Shown piece by piece: positions 1 through 8,402 of a DNA stretch of 15,471 nucleotides. The stretch covers positions 1 to 15,471 of the forward strand of contig CAYNWK010000101.1 of the NCBI GenBank assembly GCA_964400875.1. The letters are read 5' to 3'. Source of the DNA: CAYNWK01 sp964400875 (lineage in GTDB: Bacteria; Chloroflexota; Anaerolineae; Anaerolineales; UBA4823). Position numbers and translations under genes: made by a program. Every line of letters begins with the position of its first letter. Positions within the stretch are counted from its first letter, which is position 1. The notes beneath the pieces were generated by a model. The model was not told the origin of the DNA. It did no database searches and saw only the letters and a list, made by a program, of their open reading frames with translations.

Positions 1-1065
1 GGCGCCAGGCAGGGGTTGATGATCAAGGGCGGCAAATATCTGGAAACCCTGGCTAGAGCGGATGTACTGCTGATCGATAAAACCGGGACGCTCACCCTAG
101 GAATACCGCAGATTACCGACATACTGGTCAACGGCTCAGTTTTCCACAATGGGAAGAAATCGGATAACGGGCGCCCCACCAGCGAGGAACTCCTTAGCCT
201 GGCGGCCTCGGCGGAGCGATATTCCGAACACCCCCTGGCGGAAGCCATTCGAGAAGCCGCGCGGGAGCGCGGCCTGGAGATTCACGAACCCGAGGGTTTC
301 GAGGCGGTGCCTGGTCAGGGCGTCCGGGCGATGGTGGGTCTGCGCCAGGTCACTGTCGGAAAACGGGCCTGGATAGATCGTCAATTCTCCCCGGAGGAAG
401 GCGCACCCGAAACCAACGGTTTCGCCGTGCAGACCGGCGAGTTGGAAAGTTCGGGGAAGACCTTGCTGTGGGTTGGCGTGGACGGCGACACGGCTGGGGT
501 GCTGGCTGCAGCGGACACCCTGAGACCCGAAACGCCCCAGGCGATCCGCATGCTGAAGGAACTGGGATTTGAAAAAATCGAGCTGCTCACCGGCGATAAC
601 CAGCGCAGCGCCGCCTGGCTGGCCGCGAGCCTGGACGCCCAGAACCCGCTGCCCTACCGCGCCGGCTTGCTGCCCGAAGATAAGATCGCCGTCGTCAGGG
701 CATACCAGGCTAAAGGCCACACCGTGGTGATGGTAGGCGACGGGGTCAACGATGCGCCCGCGCTGGCGCAGGCGGATGTGGGTATCGCTATGGGAGCCGC
801 AGGTTCGGACGTCGCCATCGAAGCAGCCCATATCGCATTAATGCGTGAGGATTGGCTGCTGGTTCCCCAGGCCATCCGCATCGCCCGACGGACGATGGGC
901 ATCGTCCGGGGCAACCTGGCTTTTACGGTGCTGTATAACCTCGTGGGGCTTTCCCTGGCAGCGTTTGGCTTTTTGCCCCCCATCTTCGCCGCCGCCGCGC
1001 AGTCCCTCCCCGATCTGGGCATCCTGGCTAACTCGGCGCGCCTGTTGAGGACCTCCGGAAAGTAA
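1..1065 (+). CDS. Heavy-metal-transporting P1B-type ATPase, C-terminal part (5' end outside window)
   Basis: This is an ATP-driven inner-membrane metal pump. The frame is open from base 1 and reads into a KGG-x-x-LE segment, so the real start lies upstream; the TTG at 16 is not the start. Visible in order are the phosphorylation motif DKTGT (phospho-Asp codon 76-78), the P1B-specific SEHP motif in the nucleotide-binding domain, GQGV, TGDN, and the hinge GDGVNDAPALAQAD. Two final membrane helices follow. The seventh helix carries Tyr-Asn, as in Cu+ pumps. The last helix reads QSLPDLG and lacks the MSxSS of Cu+ pumps; an Asp-x-Gly there is more like Zn/Cd/Pb pumps. The family call is firm but the metal is undecided. 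About 354 residues are present, roughly half of a usual 650-800-residue pump. The stop codon lies inside a small hairpin shared with the convergent subtilase gene. Confidence 0.95.
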   Translation, partial: GARQGLMIKGGKYLETLARADVLLIDKTGTLTLGIPQITDILVNGSVFHNGKKSDNGRPTSEELLSLAASAERYSEHPLAEAIREAARERGLEIHEPEGFEAVPGQGVRAMVGLRQVTVGKRAWIDRQFSPEEGAPETNGFAVQTGELESSGKTLLWVGVDGDTAGVLAAADTLRPETPQAIRMLKELGFEKIELLTGDNQRSAAWLAASLDAQNPLPYRAGLLPEDKIAVVRAYQAKGHTVVMVGDGVNDAPALAQADVGIAMGAAGSDVAIEAAHIALMREDWLLVPQAIRIARRTMGIVRGNLAFTVLYNLVGLSLAAFGFLPPIFAAAAQSLPDLGILANSARLLRTSGK

Positions 1066-1081
1066 TCCGCCAGGGATTACT
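1061..1081. terminator. Small hairpin between convergent genes, possible bidirectional terminator
   Basis: Perfect 8-bp inverted repeat AGTAATCC / GGATTACT with a 5-nt GCCAG loop. It overlaps the stop codon of the metal ATPase and lies just beyond the stop of the convergent subtilase. The stem is only half GC and no clean T-tract follows on either strand, so termination is inferred mainly from the tail-to-tail arrangement. Confidence 0.35.
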
Positions 1082-1087
1082 CATCCA

Positions 1088-2983
1088 TCAATTTTGCCTG
1101 ATCAGGGGGAAATAAAATGGGTATCCGACGAACACGTTTACCGGATCGCCTTCAACCGGCGCGGGTACATCTGCGCTGGTCACCTGGTACTCCAGGCTGT
1201 CGATCATCCCGAGATAACCCGTCTGCACCTGAACCTGTAAGCTGACCATGACGGTCTCGTTGGCCGCCATAATAGGAAATTGCCACTCGACGGTTGAACC
1301 GGTCAGCGTATACGCGCCGCTGGCGCCGAGAAAATCCGTCTGCGCCGGGACTTCTGCCGTCAAGATCACATTGCTCGTCGAGTCGGTTGAGTGCAAATGG
1401 GTCAGCGATATTGGATAGGGGATCGTCGCGCCAGGGGCTACGACGAAGGAGCTGGGCTGCGAGCTCAATTCAAAACCATGCGGCACGGCCAGCATCGATC
1501 CATAGGCATCCACCCGCCCCCAACCGTAGGTGTTATTGGGTACATCGTTTCCAGAACCGCCACAGTCCTGGCTGGTTGTGAGCGGCATAGCAGCCCCTTC
1601 AATGACTGCTTCTAGCGCATCCACCTGGCCGGCTAATTGAGGCTGGGCATCGATCAGCAGCGCGGCCAGGCCGGCCACGTGCGGCGCAGCCATGCTGGTG
1701 CCGGAGTTGGTGCCGTAGCCGTTCCCTAGGACGCTGGACAGGACCCCGACGCCCGGTGCGACGACCTGTGGCTTGAGGCGGCTGCTGCCGTCCACGCTGA
1801 CCGGTCCACGACTGCTGAAACTTGCGATGCCGTCGCCGCTGTCCGTCGCTCCGACCGTGAACGACTCGGCGTAGATCGCCGCTGGTGTATTGACGGTTTC
1901 ACAACCAGGCCCGGAATTGCCCGCCGAATGGACCGTGAGAATCCCCGCGGCGCGGACTGCGGCAACCACCGGTTGGAGGATATCCAGGTTGGCGCTGTTG
2001 CACCCCTCCCCTCCCGTACAGCTCCACGAGTTATTGATCACATCCGGCGCCAGGTCGACGCGCGGGTTTTCTCCGGCCAAATCCGTGGGCGCGATGAACC
2101 ACTGGTAGCACTCGGTGTAGCTGATCGGTGAGCCAACTCCCTGGTTCATGTTGCGGCAGCCAATCCAGCGCGCCCCCGGGGCCATGCCGATCTGGTGTCC
2201 GGCGCCGTCATCTCCGACCATAGTGCCCATCGTGTGCGTGCCGTGCCCGAAATCATCGCAAGGTTCTGGGGAATCGGCAGGACAATAGGCGTTAGCCTCA
2301 TGGATGGCGTCGTGCCAGCTGTAGTTGTGGTCAACGCTGGCGCTCTGCCAGCCGCGATAGTGTTCGATTAATGCCGGATGATCCCAATCGTAACCGGTGT
2401 CCTGCCCGCCGATCACGGCGCCTTCCCCGTTGTAACCAGCTGACCAGACCTGCGGCGCGTTCACCTGCTGGATGTTCCACTCCACCCCGCTCACGCTTTC
2501 CGGCCCGATGAGTTGCGGTGTGGCCTGAGGTAAGTCAGCCTGGATCTCCGGGTTTGCTTCGATGCGCGCGACCTCCTGCCGTTGGGCCAGCGCCTGGAGC
2601 AGCGCCGCGTCGCCGCGCACCCAGATCAGGTTGGCGACCCAATACGGCCGGAATTCAGCCCCAGACTGCTCCAAAAGAGCGATCACGGGGGCCTGGGAGC
2701 GAGCCGCGACCTCGGTCAGGCGCTGGTATACGAAGACGCCTTTTTCCAGTTTTGTATCAAACCCGGCCGCGCCGCTCAAGTCTGCCTGCTCTGCCATCAC
2801 GAGGATGAACTCGCCCTCCCCGTCGCCGGCCTGCGCGGTTTCCTCCAGCACAAGAGGATCGACCTTCGCACGCCAGTCCAGGACGGCCGCCTGGAAGGTC
2901 GACTGAGGCAGACCCAGCAAGAGGCCTGAGACCAACAAGATTAATAAGGGGGCAAACGGTTTGCCAGGCATGTATTTGGACAT
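1088..2983 (-). CDS. Secreted S8-family (subtilisin-like) serine protease
   Basis: Predicted extracellular subtilase of 631 residues. The N-terminus is a signal peptide (basic start, then a Leu-rich core to about residue 25). Residues about 55-145 look like an inhibitor-I9-type propeptide. The catalytic domain spans about 165-500, with Asp195 in QDTG, His247 in GHGTHT, oxyanion Asn356 in SAGNSG and Ser430 in SGTSMAAPHVAG; the full triad is intact. Residues about 505-600 form a beta-sandwich-like domain (DUF11/CARDB-like repeats). The chain ends in an aromatic/Pro/Leu tail, FYFPLIRQN. I chose the ATG at 2983 over the in-frame TTG at 2995; neither has a strong ribosome site. It follows the DJ-1/PfpI gene by 63 bp on the same strand and converges with the metal ATPase gene. 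Likely role is degrading external protein. Confidence 0.95.
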   Translation of the reverse strand: MSKYMPGKPFAPLLILLVSGLLLGLPQSTFQAAVLDWRAKVDPLVLEETAQAGDGEGEFILVMAEQADLSGAAGFDTKLEKGVFVYQRLTEVAARSQAPVIALLEQSGAEFRPYWVANLIWVRGDAALLQALAQRQEVARIEANPEIQADLPQATPQLIGPESVSGVEWNIQQVNAPQVWSAGYNGEGAVIGGQDTGYDWDHPALIEHYRGWQSASVDHNYSWHDAIHEANAYCPADSPEPCDDFGHGTHTMGTMVGDDGAGHQIGMAPGARWIGCRNMNQGVGSPISYTECYQWFIAPTDLAGENPRVDLAPDVINNSWSCTGGEGCNSANLDILQPVVAAVRAAGILTVHSAGNSGPGCETVNTPAAIYAESFTVGATDSGDGIASFSSRGPVSVDGSSRLKPQVVAPGVGVLSSVLGNGYGTNSGTSMAAPHVAGLAALLIDAQPQLAGQVDALEAVIEGAAMPLTTSQDCGGSGNDVPNNTYGWGRVDAYGSMLAVPHGFELSSQPSSFVVAPGATIPYPISLTHLHSTDSTSNVILTAEVPAQTDFLGASGAYTLTGSTVEWQFPIMAANETVMVSLQVQVQTGYLGMIDSLEYQVTSADVPAPVEGDPVNVFVGYPFYFPLIRQN

Positions 2984-3023
2984 TGGGAGTCTCAAAGATA
3001 CGGTGTTGGGTAGATTGGCGATA

Positions 3024-3048
3024 GAAGGGTGGTTCGGGGTTACCCTTC
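3024..3048 (-). other. Hairpin at the 3' end of the DJ-1/PfpI gene
   Basis: Perfect 7-bp inverted repeat (GAAGGGT / ACCCTTC, 11-nt loop). It overlaps the stop codon of the DJ-1/PfpI gene and sits in the 63-bp gap before the subtilase. No T-tract follows, so it may be an mRNA 3'-end stabiliser or weak attenuator rather than a terminator. Confidence 0.3.
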
Positions 3049-3580
3049 AGGCAAGTTTAGATTCGGCCAGCGCAGCGACCAGTTCGCGGCAAAAATCCGG
3101 GATGTCTGCAACTACCCGGCCCCAGACAATGTTGCCGTCCCGGAAAGCAGGTTCGTCAACCCAGGTCGCGCCAGCGTTGATCAAATCGTCCTTGATGCCT
3201 TTGGATCCGGTCGCCCTGCGCCCGTCGAGGATGCCGGCAGAGATCAGCACCAGCCCGGCATGGCAGATCGAAGCGACGATCTTGCCTTGGGCGTGAACCT
3301 CGCGCACCAGCTCGGTGACCGGTGTGAAGCGGCGCAGCTTATCGGGCGCCCAACCGCCGGGCACCACGACGGCATCGAAATCCTCAGGGGAGACATCTGC
3401 CGCGTTGACATCGGGTCTGGCCTCCAAACAGTGCTTGCCGGTGAAGCGTTCGGCTCGCCCGCTGCCGACCACGGTCACCTGGGCGCCTTCCTCTTGCAAA
3501 CGCATCAATGGCACCCAAAACTCGAGGTCCTCAAACCCATCTTCGACCAGGTAAGCAATCTTTTTTCCGCTCAATTTCAT
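3047..3580 (-). CDS. DJ-1/PfpI (YhbO-like) family protein, class I glutamine amidotransferase-like fold
   Basis: Cytoplasmic protein of 177 residues, the usual length for PfpI/YhbO single-domain proteins. The family contains proteases, glyoxalases and proposed protein deglycases that protect against reactive aldehydes; the sequence alone does not decide which. Visible marks are the acidic residue Glu17 in VEDGFED, the VVVPGG turn (residues 71-76) and the nucleophile elbow SICHAG with Cys106-His107. The C-terminal segment ends in a PDFCREL helix like that of PfpI. The start is well supported by GGAGG eight bases before the ATG. It lies between murJ upstream and the subtilase downstream on the same strand, with no obvious functional link to either. 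Confidence 0.92.
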   Translation of the reverse strand: MKLSGKKIAYLVEDGFEDLEFWVPLMRLQEEGAQVTVVGSGRAERFTGKHCLEARPDVNAADVSPEDFDAVVVPGGWAPDKLRRFTPVTELVREVHAQGKIVASICHAGLVLISAGILDGRRATGSKGIKDDLINAGATWVDEPAFRDGNIVWGRVVADIPDFCRELVAALAESKLA

Positions 3581-3700
3581 GAGGTTTCCTCCAATTTCTG
3601 ACTGATTTAGGAGTTACACAGCTTTCCGAAAAAGTAGGGATGTGGAGGCGTAGCCCGCCCCAACACCACCTTTCTTTCCACAAGTGCGTAAGTCCTATGA

Positions 3701-5221
3701 TTACAGCTTGATCAACAGGCGGACTTCAGGCCAGATGAAAGGCAGCACTGACAGCCCGCCGACGATTAAAGCCCCTACCGCCAGCGGCAGCGCCGGTAGC
3801 GGCAAGCGCATCAATGCGAAGACCAGCGCTGCCCCTCCCAAGGATACCAGCACAACTCGCGCTAAAGTCCCATCAACCCGGATCAGTCCCGGCACGCGCC
3901 GGTTCAAGATGAAGAGCAGCAGGATCGCCTCCCCACTGAAAGCCAGGGTGTTGGCCAACCCGATGCCCGCCGGGCCTAGCGGCCGGTAGAACAGCACGGC
4001 AAACAAGACGAAGGAAGCCGCCATCAATCCGGCAGTGAACAGCGGCGTACGCGCATCTTGCAAAGCGTAGAAACCACGCGCGGCCAGCTCCAACAACGAG
4101 TGCCCGGCCAATCCCAGCAGGAAAGCGCGCGCCGTCCACACCACGGCGTCCGTGCCGACCGCGTCGAAGCCAAAGATGTCCACCAACGGGCGAATGGCGA
4201 AAGCCAGCAATGCGGCTGCCGGCAGGGTCAGCGCCAGGATCACCCGCAGGGTCTGGTTCATCGAGGCTGCGAAGAGAGTCTTTTCCTGGCGGGCGACCTG
4301 CTCGGAGAAGGTAGGCAGCAAAGCGGTGCCGATTGCGGTGCCGATCAATGTTTCGGGCACCTGCATGATCAACCAACCGTAGACGATGACCGTGACAGCC
4401 CCGGTTGAAAGGCGCGAAGCCAGGTTGTCGGTGGCCAGAAAAACGAACTGAATGAAGGTTACCGTGGCAACGCGCGGCCCAAGCAGGTAGAGCACCTTTC
4501 GGACTCCGGAATCCTTGAGGTTAATCGCCGGAGTCCAGCGAAAACCAAACCGTATCAGCCCGGGGATCTGAATGCCAAAGAACAGCGCCGCCCCCAGGAT
4601 TACGCCGTAAACCAGTCCGTAGACGCCCAACCCCAAGGCAGGCAGGGTCAGCGGGCCTAGCTGGTAGCCGTTTTCCGGCGCCAGCACCAGCACGCCGAAG
4701 AGCGTGCCGATGTCGTACATCGCGGGCGCCAGTGCCGGCAGGAAGAAATGCTGGTTGGCTTGCAGCCCTGCGATTACCAGCCCCGCCAGGGAGAAAAGCA
4801 GGGTGGCGACCAGGTTCAGGCGCATCAAATCGGCGACCAGGGCTTGTTGATCCAGTGAGAATCCCGGCGACACTCCTAAACGCCACCCGACCAGCTGGTG
4901 GGCGAAAAGCGCCACGAGCAGTGAAATCCCGGCGGTGACCAGGAATACTAAATTCGCAATTCGGGAAAATAGATCCCACGCCGCCTGGCGCCCGTCTTTT
5001 TCCAGGTATTCGGAGAGCACAGGGATAAAAGCGACCGCCAAGGCGCCGCCCGAGATCAGGGCAAAGATCGTGTCGGGGATGTTGTTGGCTGCGTTGAAAA
5101 CATCTAGCTCGGCGGTAAGGCCAAACTGCCTCGCGATCAGAATCTGGCGTAGGAAACCGAGCAATTTTTCCAGGCCGAAGAAGAAGGACAGCATCAACGA
5201 GATGCGAAAAATTCGAGACAT
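3701..5221 (-). CDS. murJ: MurJ lipid II flippase (MviN family, MOP superfamily)
   Basis: Inner-membrane flippase, 506 residues, that moves the peptidoglycan precursor lipid II to the outer face. The sequence is hydrophobic throughout, compatible with 14 helices. The N-terminus is diagnostic: GFLRQ with Arg25 and ELDVF with Asp40 (equivalent to Arg24 and Asp39 of E. coli MurJ), then ISGGALAVAFIPVLSEY. The Arg-Arg before the EGA motif of E. coli is replaced by Phe-Ala, in an ISGGA context. The frame is open to 5302, but the extra 27 residues are not MurJ-like and contain a promoter-like element, so I start at the ATG at 5221, which has no clear ribosome site. It is divergent from the tRNA-Ser genes and 120 bp upstream of the DJ-1/PfpI gene. 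Confidence 0.95.
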   Translation of the reverse strand: MSRIFRISLMLSFFFGLEKLLGFLRQILIARQFGLTAELDVFNAANNIPDTIFALISGGALAVAFIPVLSEYLEKDGRQAAWDLFSRIANLVFLVTAGISLLVALFAHQLVGWRLGVSPGFSLDQQALVADLMRLNLVATLLFSLAGLVIAGLQANQHFFLPALAPAMYDIGTLFGVLVLAPENGYQLGPLTLPALGLGVYGLVYGVILGAALFFGIQIPGLIRFGFRWTPAINLKDSGVRKVLYLLGPRVATVTFIQFVFLATDNLASRLSTGAVTVIVYGWLIMQVPETLIGTAIGTALLPTFSEQVARQEKTLFAASMNQTLRVILALTLPAAALLAFAIRPLVDIFGFDAVGTDAVVWTARAFLLGLAGHSLLELAARGFYALQDARTPLFTAGLMAASFVLFAVLFYRPLGPAGIGLANTLAFSGEAILLLFILNRRVPGLIRVDGTLARVVLVSLGGAALVFALMRLPLPALPLAVGALIVGGLSVLPFIWPEVRLLIKL

Positions 5222-5237
5222 AGGCGTTAGAGGCGTA

Positions 5238-5246
5238 AGTATAGCA
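5238..5246 (-). promoter_or_regulatory. Extended -10 promoter element for murJ
   Basis: On the minus strand the motif TGCTATACT (TG-n-TATACT) ends 16 bases before the murJ ATG, so a transcript would have a leader of only about ten bases. This fits the absence of a Shine-Dalgarno. No convincing -35 box is seen at the right distance. Confidence 0.4.
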
Positions 5247-5296
5247 TAGGGAACCGGCGATTCGATAAAGCCTACTGTAGAAAAGAACGCCTCAAG

Positions 5297-5325
5297 TTGC
5301 ACCTAACCCATAGCTATGGTAGAAT
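5297..5325 (+). promoter_or_regulatory. Promoter of the tRNA-Ser genes
   Basis: TTGCAC (5297-5302), a 17-base spacer, then TAGAAT (5320-5325) preceded by TGG as an extended -10. Transcription would start near 5332, about 54 bases before the first mature tRNA. Spacing and hexamers fit a housekeeping sigma factor promoter. Confidence 0.6.
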
Positions 5326-5382
5326 TCCAACGCTCGAGAAGGGATTCCACGGTGTGTTCCGCCGGTTTGCCCACCGGGCGTC

Positions 5383-5475
<93 letters not shown>

Positions 5476-5480
5476 TCGAA

Positions 5481-5536
5481 TTGTAGATTTTAGCTTGCGG
5501 ATTAATGATTCTGCGTTCTAAAATCAACAATCTACA
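5481..5536 (+). repeat. Inverted repeat in the spacer between the two tRNA-Ser genes
   Basis: TGTAG-ATTTTAG (5482-5493) can pair with CTAAAAT (5518-5524) and CTACA (5532-5536), leaving a 7-base bulge. The spacer is A/T-rich, unlike its surroundings. In the precursor RNA it would form a stem between the two tRNAs, possibly a processing site, or it is a degraded dispersed repeat. Confidence 0.4.
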
Positions 5537-5550
5537 TTCAAAAATCATCT

Positions 5551-5642
5551 GGGGAGGTGCCAGAGTGGTCGATTGGGGCCGCCTGCTAAGCGGTTGACGG
5601 GGCATAAAACCTCGTCCGAGGGTTCGAATCCCTCCCTCCCCG
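5551..5642 (+). tRNA. tRNA-Ser, anticodon GCU
   Basis: The acceptor arms GGGGAGG (5551-5557) and CCTCCCC (5635-5641) pair perfectly, with discriminator G at 5642. The anticodon stem is GCCGC/GCGGT with loop CTGCTAA, giving anticodon GCT at 5585-5587. A long variable arm follows, and the T-arm is GAGGG-TTCGAAT-CCCTC. It reads AGC/AGU codons, while the upstream tRNA reads UCN codons, so the pair covers much of the serine box. CCA is not encoded. Confidence 0.97.
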
Positions 5643-5660
5643 CTGTTTTAACCCATGCGC

Positions 5661-5695
5661 AGCGCCGAAAGATCGCCATCGGCGCTTCGGGTTTT
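5661..5695 (+). terminator. Intrinsic terminator after the tRNA-Ser pair
   Basis: Perfect 8-bp stem AGCGCCGA (5661-5668) / TCGGCGCT (5679-5686) with a 10-nt loop, then TCGG and a run of five T (5691-5695). An outer AACCC/GGGTT pairing could extend it. It separates the tRNA transcript from the metallophosphoesterase gene. Confidence 0.7.
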
Positions 5696-5729
5696 TAATA
5701 TCGAGAATTGCCCTTGAAAGGAGGATGCG

Positions 5730-6260
5730 ATGCAAATTGCGATCATCTCCGACATCCACGACAACGTATGGAAGCTGGCAGCCGCTTTGGAGGGCTTGCA
5801 GGCGGCCGACGAATTAATCTGCTGTGGTGACCTGTGTTCTCCCTTTATCGTCGCTCAGCTTGCAACCGGATTTTCGGGACCGATCCATCTCATTTTCGGC
5901 AACAACGACGGCGACCAGTTCCGCATCACCCAGGTCGCTTCGCGCTACGATCACGTCCACTTGCATGGCGAGTTGTTCACCGGCGAAATCGGGGGAATGC
6001 GGGTGGCAGCCAACCACTACCCTGATATCGCCAGGGCGATCGCTGCTTCAGGCGATTTCGACCTGGTCTGTTATGGGCACAACCACGCCTACCAAATCGA
6101 GACCACCGGCAATACCCTGGCCATCAACCCCGGCGCCTTGATGGGCTACGATCCCTTGAACGGGGTAGATATCCCCTCGACGTACGTGCTCTACACGGCT
6201 GAAACCGGGGAAGCTGCTGGTTACCGAGTCGCAAACGACGAAATCCGTCCCTATCTTTAA
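5730..6260 (+). CDS. YfcE/MJ0936-type metallophosphoesterase (phosphodiesterase)
   Basis: Small cytoplasmic calcineurin-like phosphoesterase of 176 residues, the usual size for the YfcE/MJ0936 group, which hydrolyses phosphodiesters with two metal ions. All metal-site motifs are present: Asp8 and His10 in DIHDN, Asp34 in CGDL, Asn58 in GNND, His96 in NHYPD, and His117 and His119 in GHNHAY, followed by the family NPGAL turn. The natural substrate cannot be read from the sequence. The start is firm, with AAAGGAGG five bases before the ATG. It follows the tRNA terminator, so it needs its own promoter, which I could not identify. The next gene begins 41 bp downstream on the same strand. Confidence 0.93.
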   Translation: MQIAIISDIHDNVWKLAAALEGLQAADELICCGDLCSPFIVAQLATGFSGPIHLIFGNNDGDQFRITQVASRYDHVHLHGELFTGEIGGMRVAANHYPDIARAIAASGDFDLVCYGHNHAYQIETTGNTLAINPGALMGYDPLNGVDIPSTYVLYTAETGEAAGYRVANDEIRPYL

Positions 6261-6301
6261 CCTTTTCCGAGAGTCCTCAGTAGCGCTCGTTCATCCACAC
6301 A

Positions 6302-7363
6302 ATGCGGACTTTAAAACTTTCCTCACTCCTGATTCTCAGCCTGGCTTTGCTGGCGGGCTGCCAACTTTTCAGTGCGGCTTTCCAGGCCGACCCCATGGAG
6401 AGCCCGGAAGCCGAAACCGATCTATTCTTGCCCTTTATGCAATCCGGCGAAGGGGATAACTTGGGAGACGAACTCCCCAACGGGTACACGGTGGCCGGCA
6501 GCCAGGTATATACGGTCAACCTGCGCCTGTCTGTGTTCAACGAAGGCCCCGGCCAGCCGGACAAGCAGAACCTGTGGGTCGCCCTGATCAGCGACCAGCC
6601 GCCCTACCAGACCGTTAATGCGGCCAAGATCAGCCCCGCGGGTTATCGAACGATCACGGACGAATACGGCAATCGATACGCCGAATTCGACCTGGCCGAT
6701 CTCGCCCCCGGTGAGCGAGTCGATCTGGAATTCGGCTATCTGATCACCGTCAACGAAGTAACCTTCGATCTCGGAGCCTGTCAGGGCGGGCTCCCGGATA
6801 TCTATACGCAAGCCGAATTGCACATCGAAGCGGATAACCCCCAGATCCAGGAATTATCCGCGCAGCTTGCCGCAGGTAAAGGTGACTCCTGCGAAACCGA
6901 GCGAGCCTTCTATACCTACGTGGCGGACAACCTGGTTTACAGCTTCAACGGGGCAAACTGGGGCGCCCAGGCTGCCTTGGGTGAGATGGGCGCCGACTGC
7001 ACGGAATACGCTTCGCTGCAAGCCGCGCTCAGCCGGGCCGCCGGTATCCCCGCCCGCTACGTGGAGGGTCTTTACGTGCTGGGTGAAAAAGACGAGGCGA
7101 GCGCGCGCACCGAACACGCCTGGTTGGAGGCCTATCTACCTGGGACAGGCTGGACTCCGATGGATCCAACCCTGGGACGCGTACCCTTAGATCGCCAGGA
7201 GTACTTCGCCGGCTACCCGTCCAACCACATCATCGTAACCCGCGGGCGCAGCCCTTCAACCCTGCGTGGGGATAGCTACTGGACGCACCTATACTGGCCG
7301 GGCGACAGTACGCAGATCTCCGTGGTCGATCACGGTTGGCAGATCATCCCCTCCAGTCAATAG
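6302..7363 (+). CDS. Lipoprotein with transglutaminase-like (cysteine protease fold) domain
   Basis: Exported lipoprotein of 353 residues. Residues 1-20 form a signal peptide ending in the lipobox LLAGC (lipidated Cys20), followed by an acidic linker holding a FLPFM segment. Residues about 65-180 look like a beta-sandwich domain. The transglutaminase core lies at about 200-320, with Cys233 in GADCTEYASLQAAL, His272 in TEHAWLEAYLPGTGW and Asp288 in PMDPT, so the Cys-His-Asp triad is complete. The segment AAGIPARYVEGLY is typical of the family. Such proteins act as extracellular peptidases, amidases or crosslinkers; the substrate is unknown. No Shine-Dalgarno precedes the ATG at 6302. It lies downstream of the phosphoesterase and converges with galT, only 13 bp away. 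Confidence 0.88.
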   Translation: MRTLKLSSLLILSLALLAGCQLFSAAFQADPMESPEAETDLFLPFMQSGEGDNLGDELPNGYTVAGSQVYTVNLRLSVFNEGPGQPDKQNLWVALISDQPPYQTVNAAKISPAGYRTITDEYGNRYAEFDLADLAPGERVDLEFGYLITVNEVTFDLGACQGGLPDIYTQAELHIEADNPQIQELSAQLAAGKGDSCETERAFYTYVADNLVYSFNGANWGAQAALGEMGADCTEYASLQAALSRAAGIPARYVEGLYVLGEKDEASARTEHAWLEAYLPGTGWTPMDPTLGRVPLDRQEYFAGYPSNHIIVTRGRSPSTLRGDSYWTHLYWPGDSTQISVVDHGWQIIPSSQ

Positions 7364-7376
7364 GCTTCGTGCCGGC

Positions 7377-8402
7377 TCAATTATGTTTGTAATGGATTTC
7401 GGGAAGCTCGCGCAGGCGTTGGGCAGCCTGCTCGGCTGTCAGATCGCGCTGCGCTTCTCCCAGCATCTCGTAGCCGACCATGAATTTCTTCACCGTCGCC
7501 GAGCGCAGCAAAGGGGGATAAAAATGCGCATGCAGCTGCCAGTGCGACTGGTCGCTATCCAACGCCGGCGCGCCATGCCAGCCCATTGAATACGGGAAAG
7601 AGGTCTCGAACAGGTTGTCGTATTTGATCAGCAGCCTTTTTAGACTCTGGGTCAGGTCGGCGCGCTCGACCTCGCGCAGGTCGGGCAGCCGGCGCACCTG
7701 CCGGCGCGGCAGCAGCAAAGTCTCGAATGGCCAGATGGCCCAATACGGCACCAGGGCGACCCAATGCTCGCTCTCCAAAACCAGGCGTTCTTTAACCTTA
7801 AGTTCGAGGTCCAGGTAATCCAGGAGCAGCGGGTGTACGTGCTCGCGATAGTACTGCCGCTGGTGATGGTCTTCCTTCGCTGGCTCGTTCGGAATGCGGT
7901 CGCTGGCCCAGATCTGCCCGTGCGGGTGAGGGTTCGAACAGCCCATGATGGCGCCTTTGTTCTCGAAAATCTGCACCCAGGTGTATTGGCGGCTTAATTC
8001 GATGGTTTGCTCGCACCAGTCATCAACCACGTTGCGGATGTCCTGCAGGTCCATCTCGGGGAGGGTTAAATCGTGGCGCGGCGAGAAACAGATCACCCGG
8101 GAGGTCCCGTGGATGGACTGCATCGCCAGCAAGGGATTCTCCGGGCTTTCTAAGTGGTGAATCTCGGGGAGTAAGGCGGCGAAATCGTTGGTAAAGACGA
8201 AGGTCGAGGTATAGTTCGGGTTGCGCGCTCCTCCGGCGCGTTCGTTGCCCGGGCATAGGTAGCAGGTCGGGTCGTATTCAGGCAGGTCTTCCAGAGGCAG
8301 CTTTTCGACTTTCCCCTGCCAGGGACGCCGATTGCGGTGAGGAGAGACCAGCACCCATTCGCCGGTCAGCTGGTTTAATCGGCGGTGAGGTTGTTCAACC
8401 AC
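7377..8402 (-). CDS. galT: Galactose-1-phosphate uridylyltransferase (GalT)
   Basis: Leloir-pathway enzyme exchanging UMP between UDP-glucose and galactose-1-phosphate in the cytoplasm. It has 341 residues from the chosen start, close to E. coli GalT (348). The N-terminus HRRLNQLTGEWVLVSPHR matches the family. The zinc Cys pair is in CYLC (Cys47, Cys50), and the catalytic loop is NPHPHGQ, with His161 the uridylylated nucleophile. The C-terminal HWQLHAHFYPPLLRS segment is also typical. The frame is open to 8537, deep inside galK, but family alignment starts just before HRRLN. The GTG at 8402 overlaps the galK stop by eight bases and is the best start, implying translational coupling. It is the last gene of the minus-strand sugar operon. 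Confidence 0.95.
   Translation of the reverse strand: MVEQPHRRLNQLTGEWVLVSPHRNRRPWQGKVEKLPLEDLPEYDPTCYLCPGNERAGGARNPNYTSTFVFTNDFAALLPEIHHLESPENPLLAMQSIHGTSRVICFSPRHDLTLPEMDLQDIRNVVDDWCEQTIELSRQYTWVQIFENKGAIMGCSNPHPHGQIWASDRIPNEPAKEDHHQRQYYREHVHPLLLDYLDLELKVKERLVLESEHWVALVPYWAIWPFETLLLPRRQVRRLPDLREVERADLTQSLKRLLIKYDNLFETSFPYSMGWHGAPALDSDQSHWQLHAHFYPPLLRSATVKKFMVGYEMLGEAQRDLTAEQAAQRLRELPEIHYKHN

Noticed and set aside
136..831. 231-residue open frame on - opposite the metal ATPase
   Set aside because: Antisense to P-type ATPase catalytic motifs; composition is that of a reverse-frame artefact.
3029..3601. 190-residue open frame on + opposite the DJ-1/PfpI gene
   Set aside because: The minus-strand gene has a strong Shine-Dalgarno and catalytic Cys-His; the + frame has neither.
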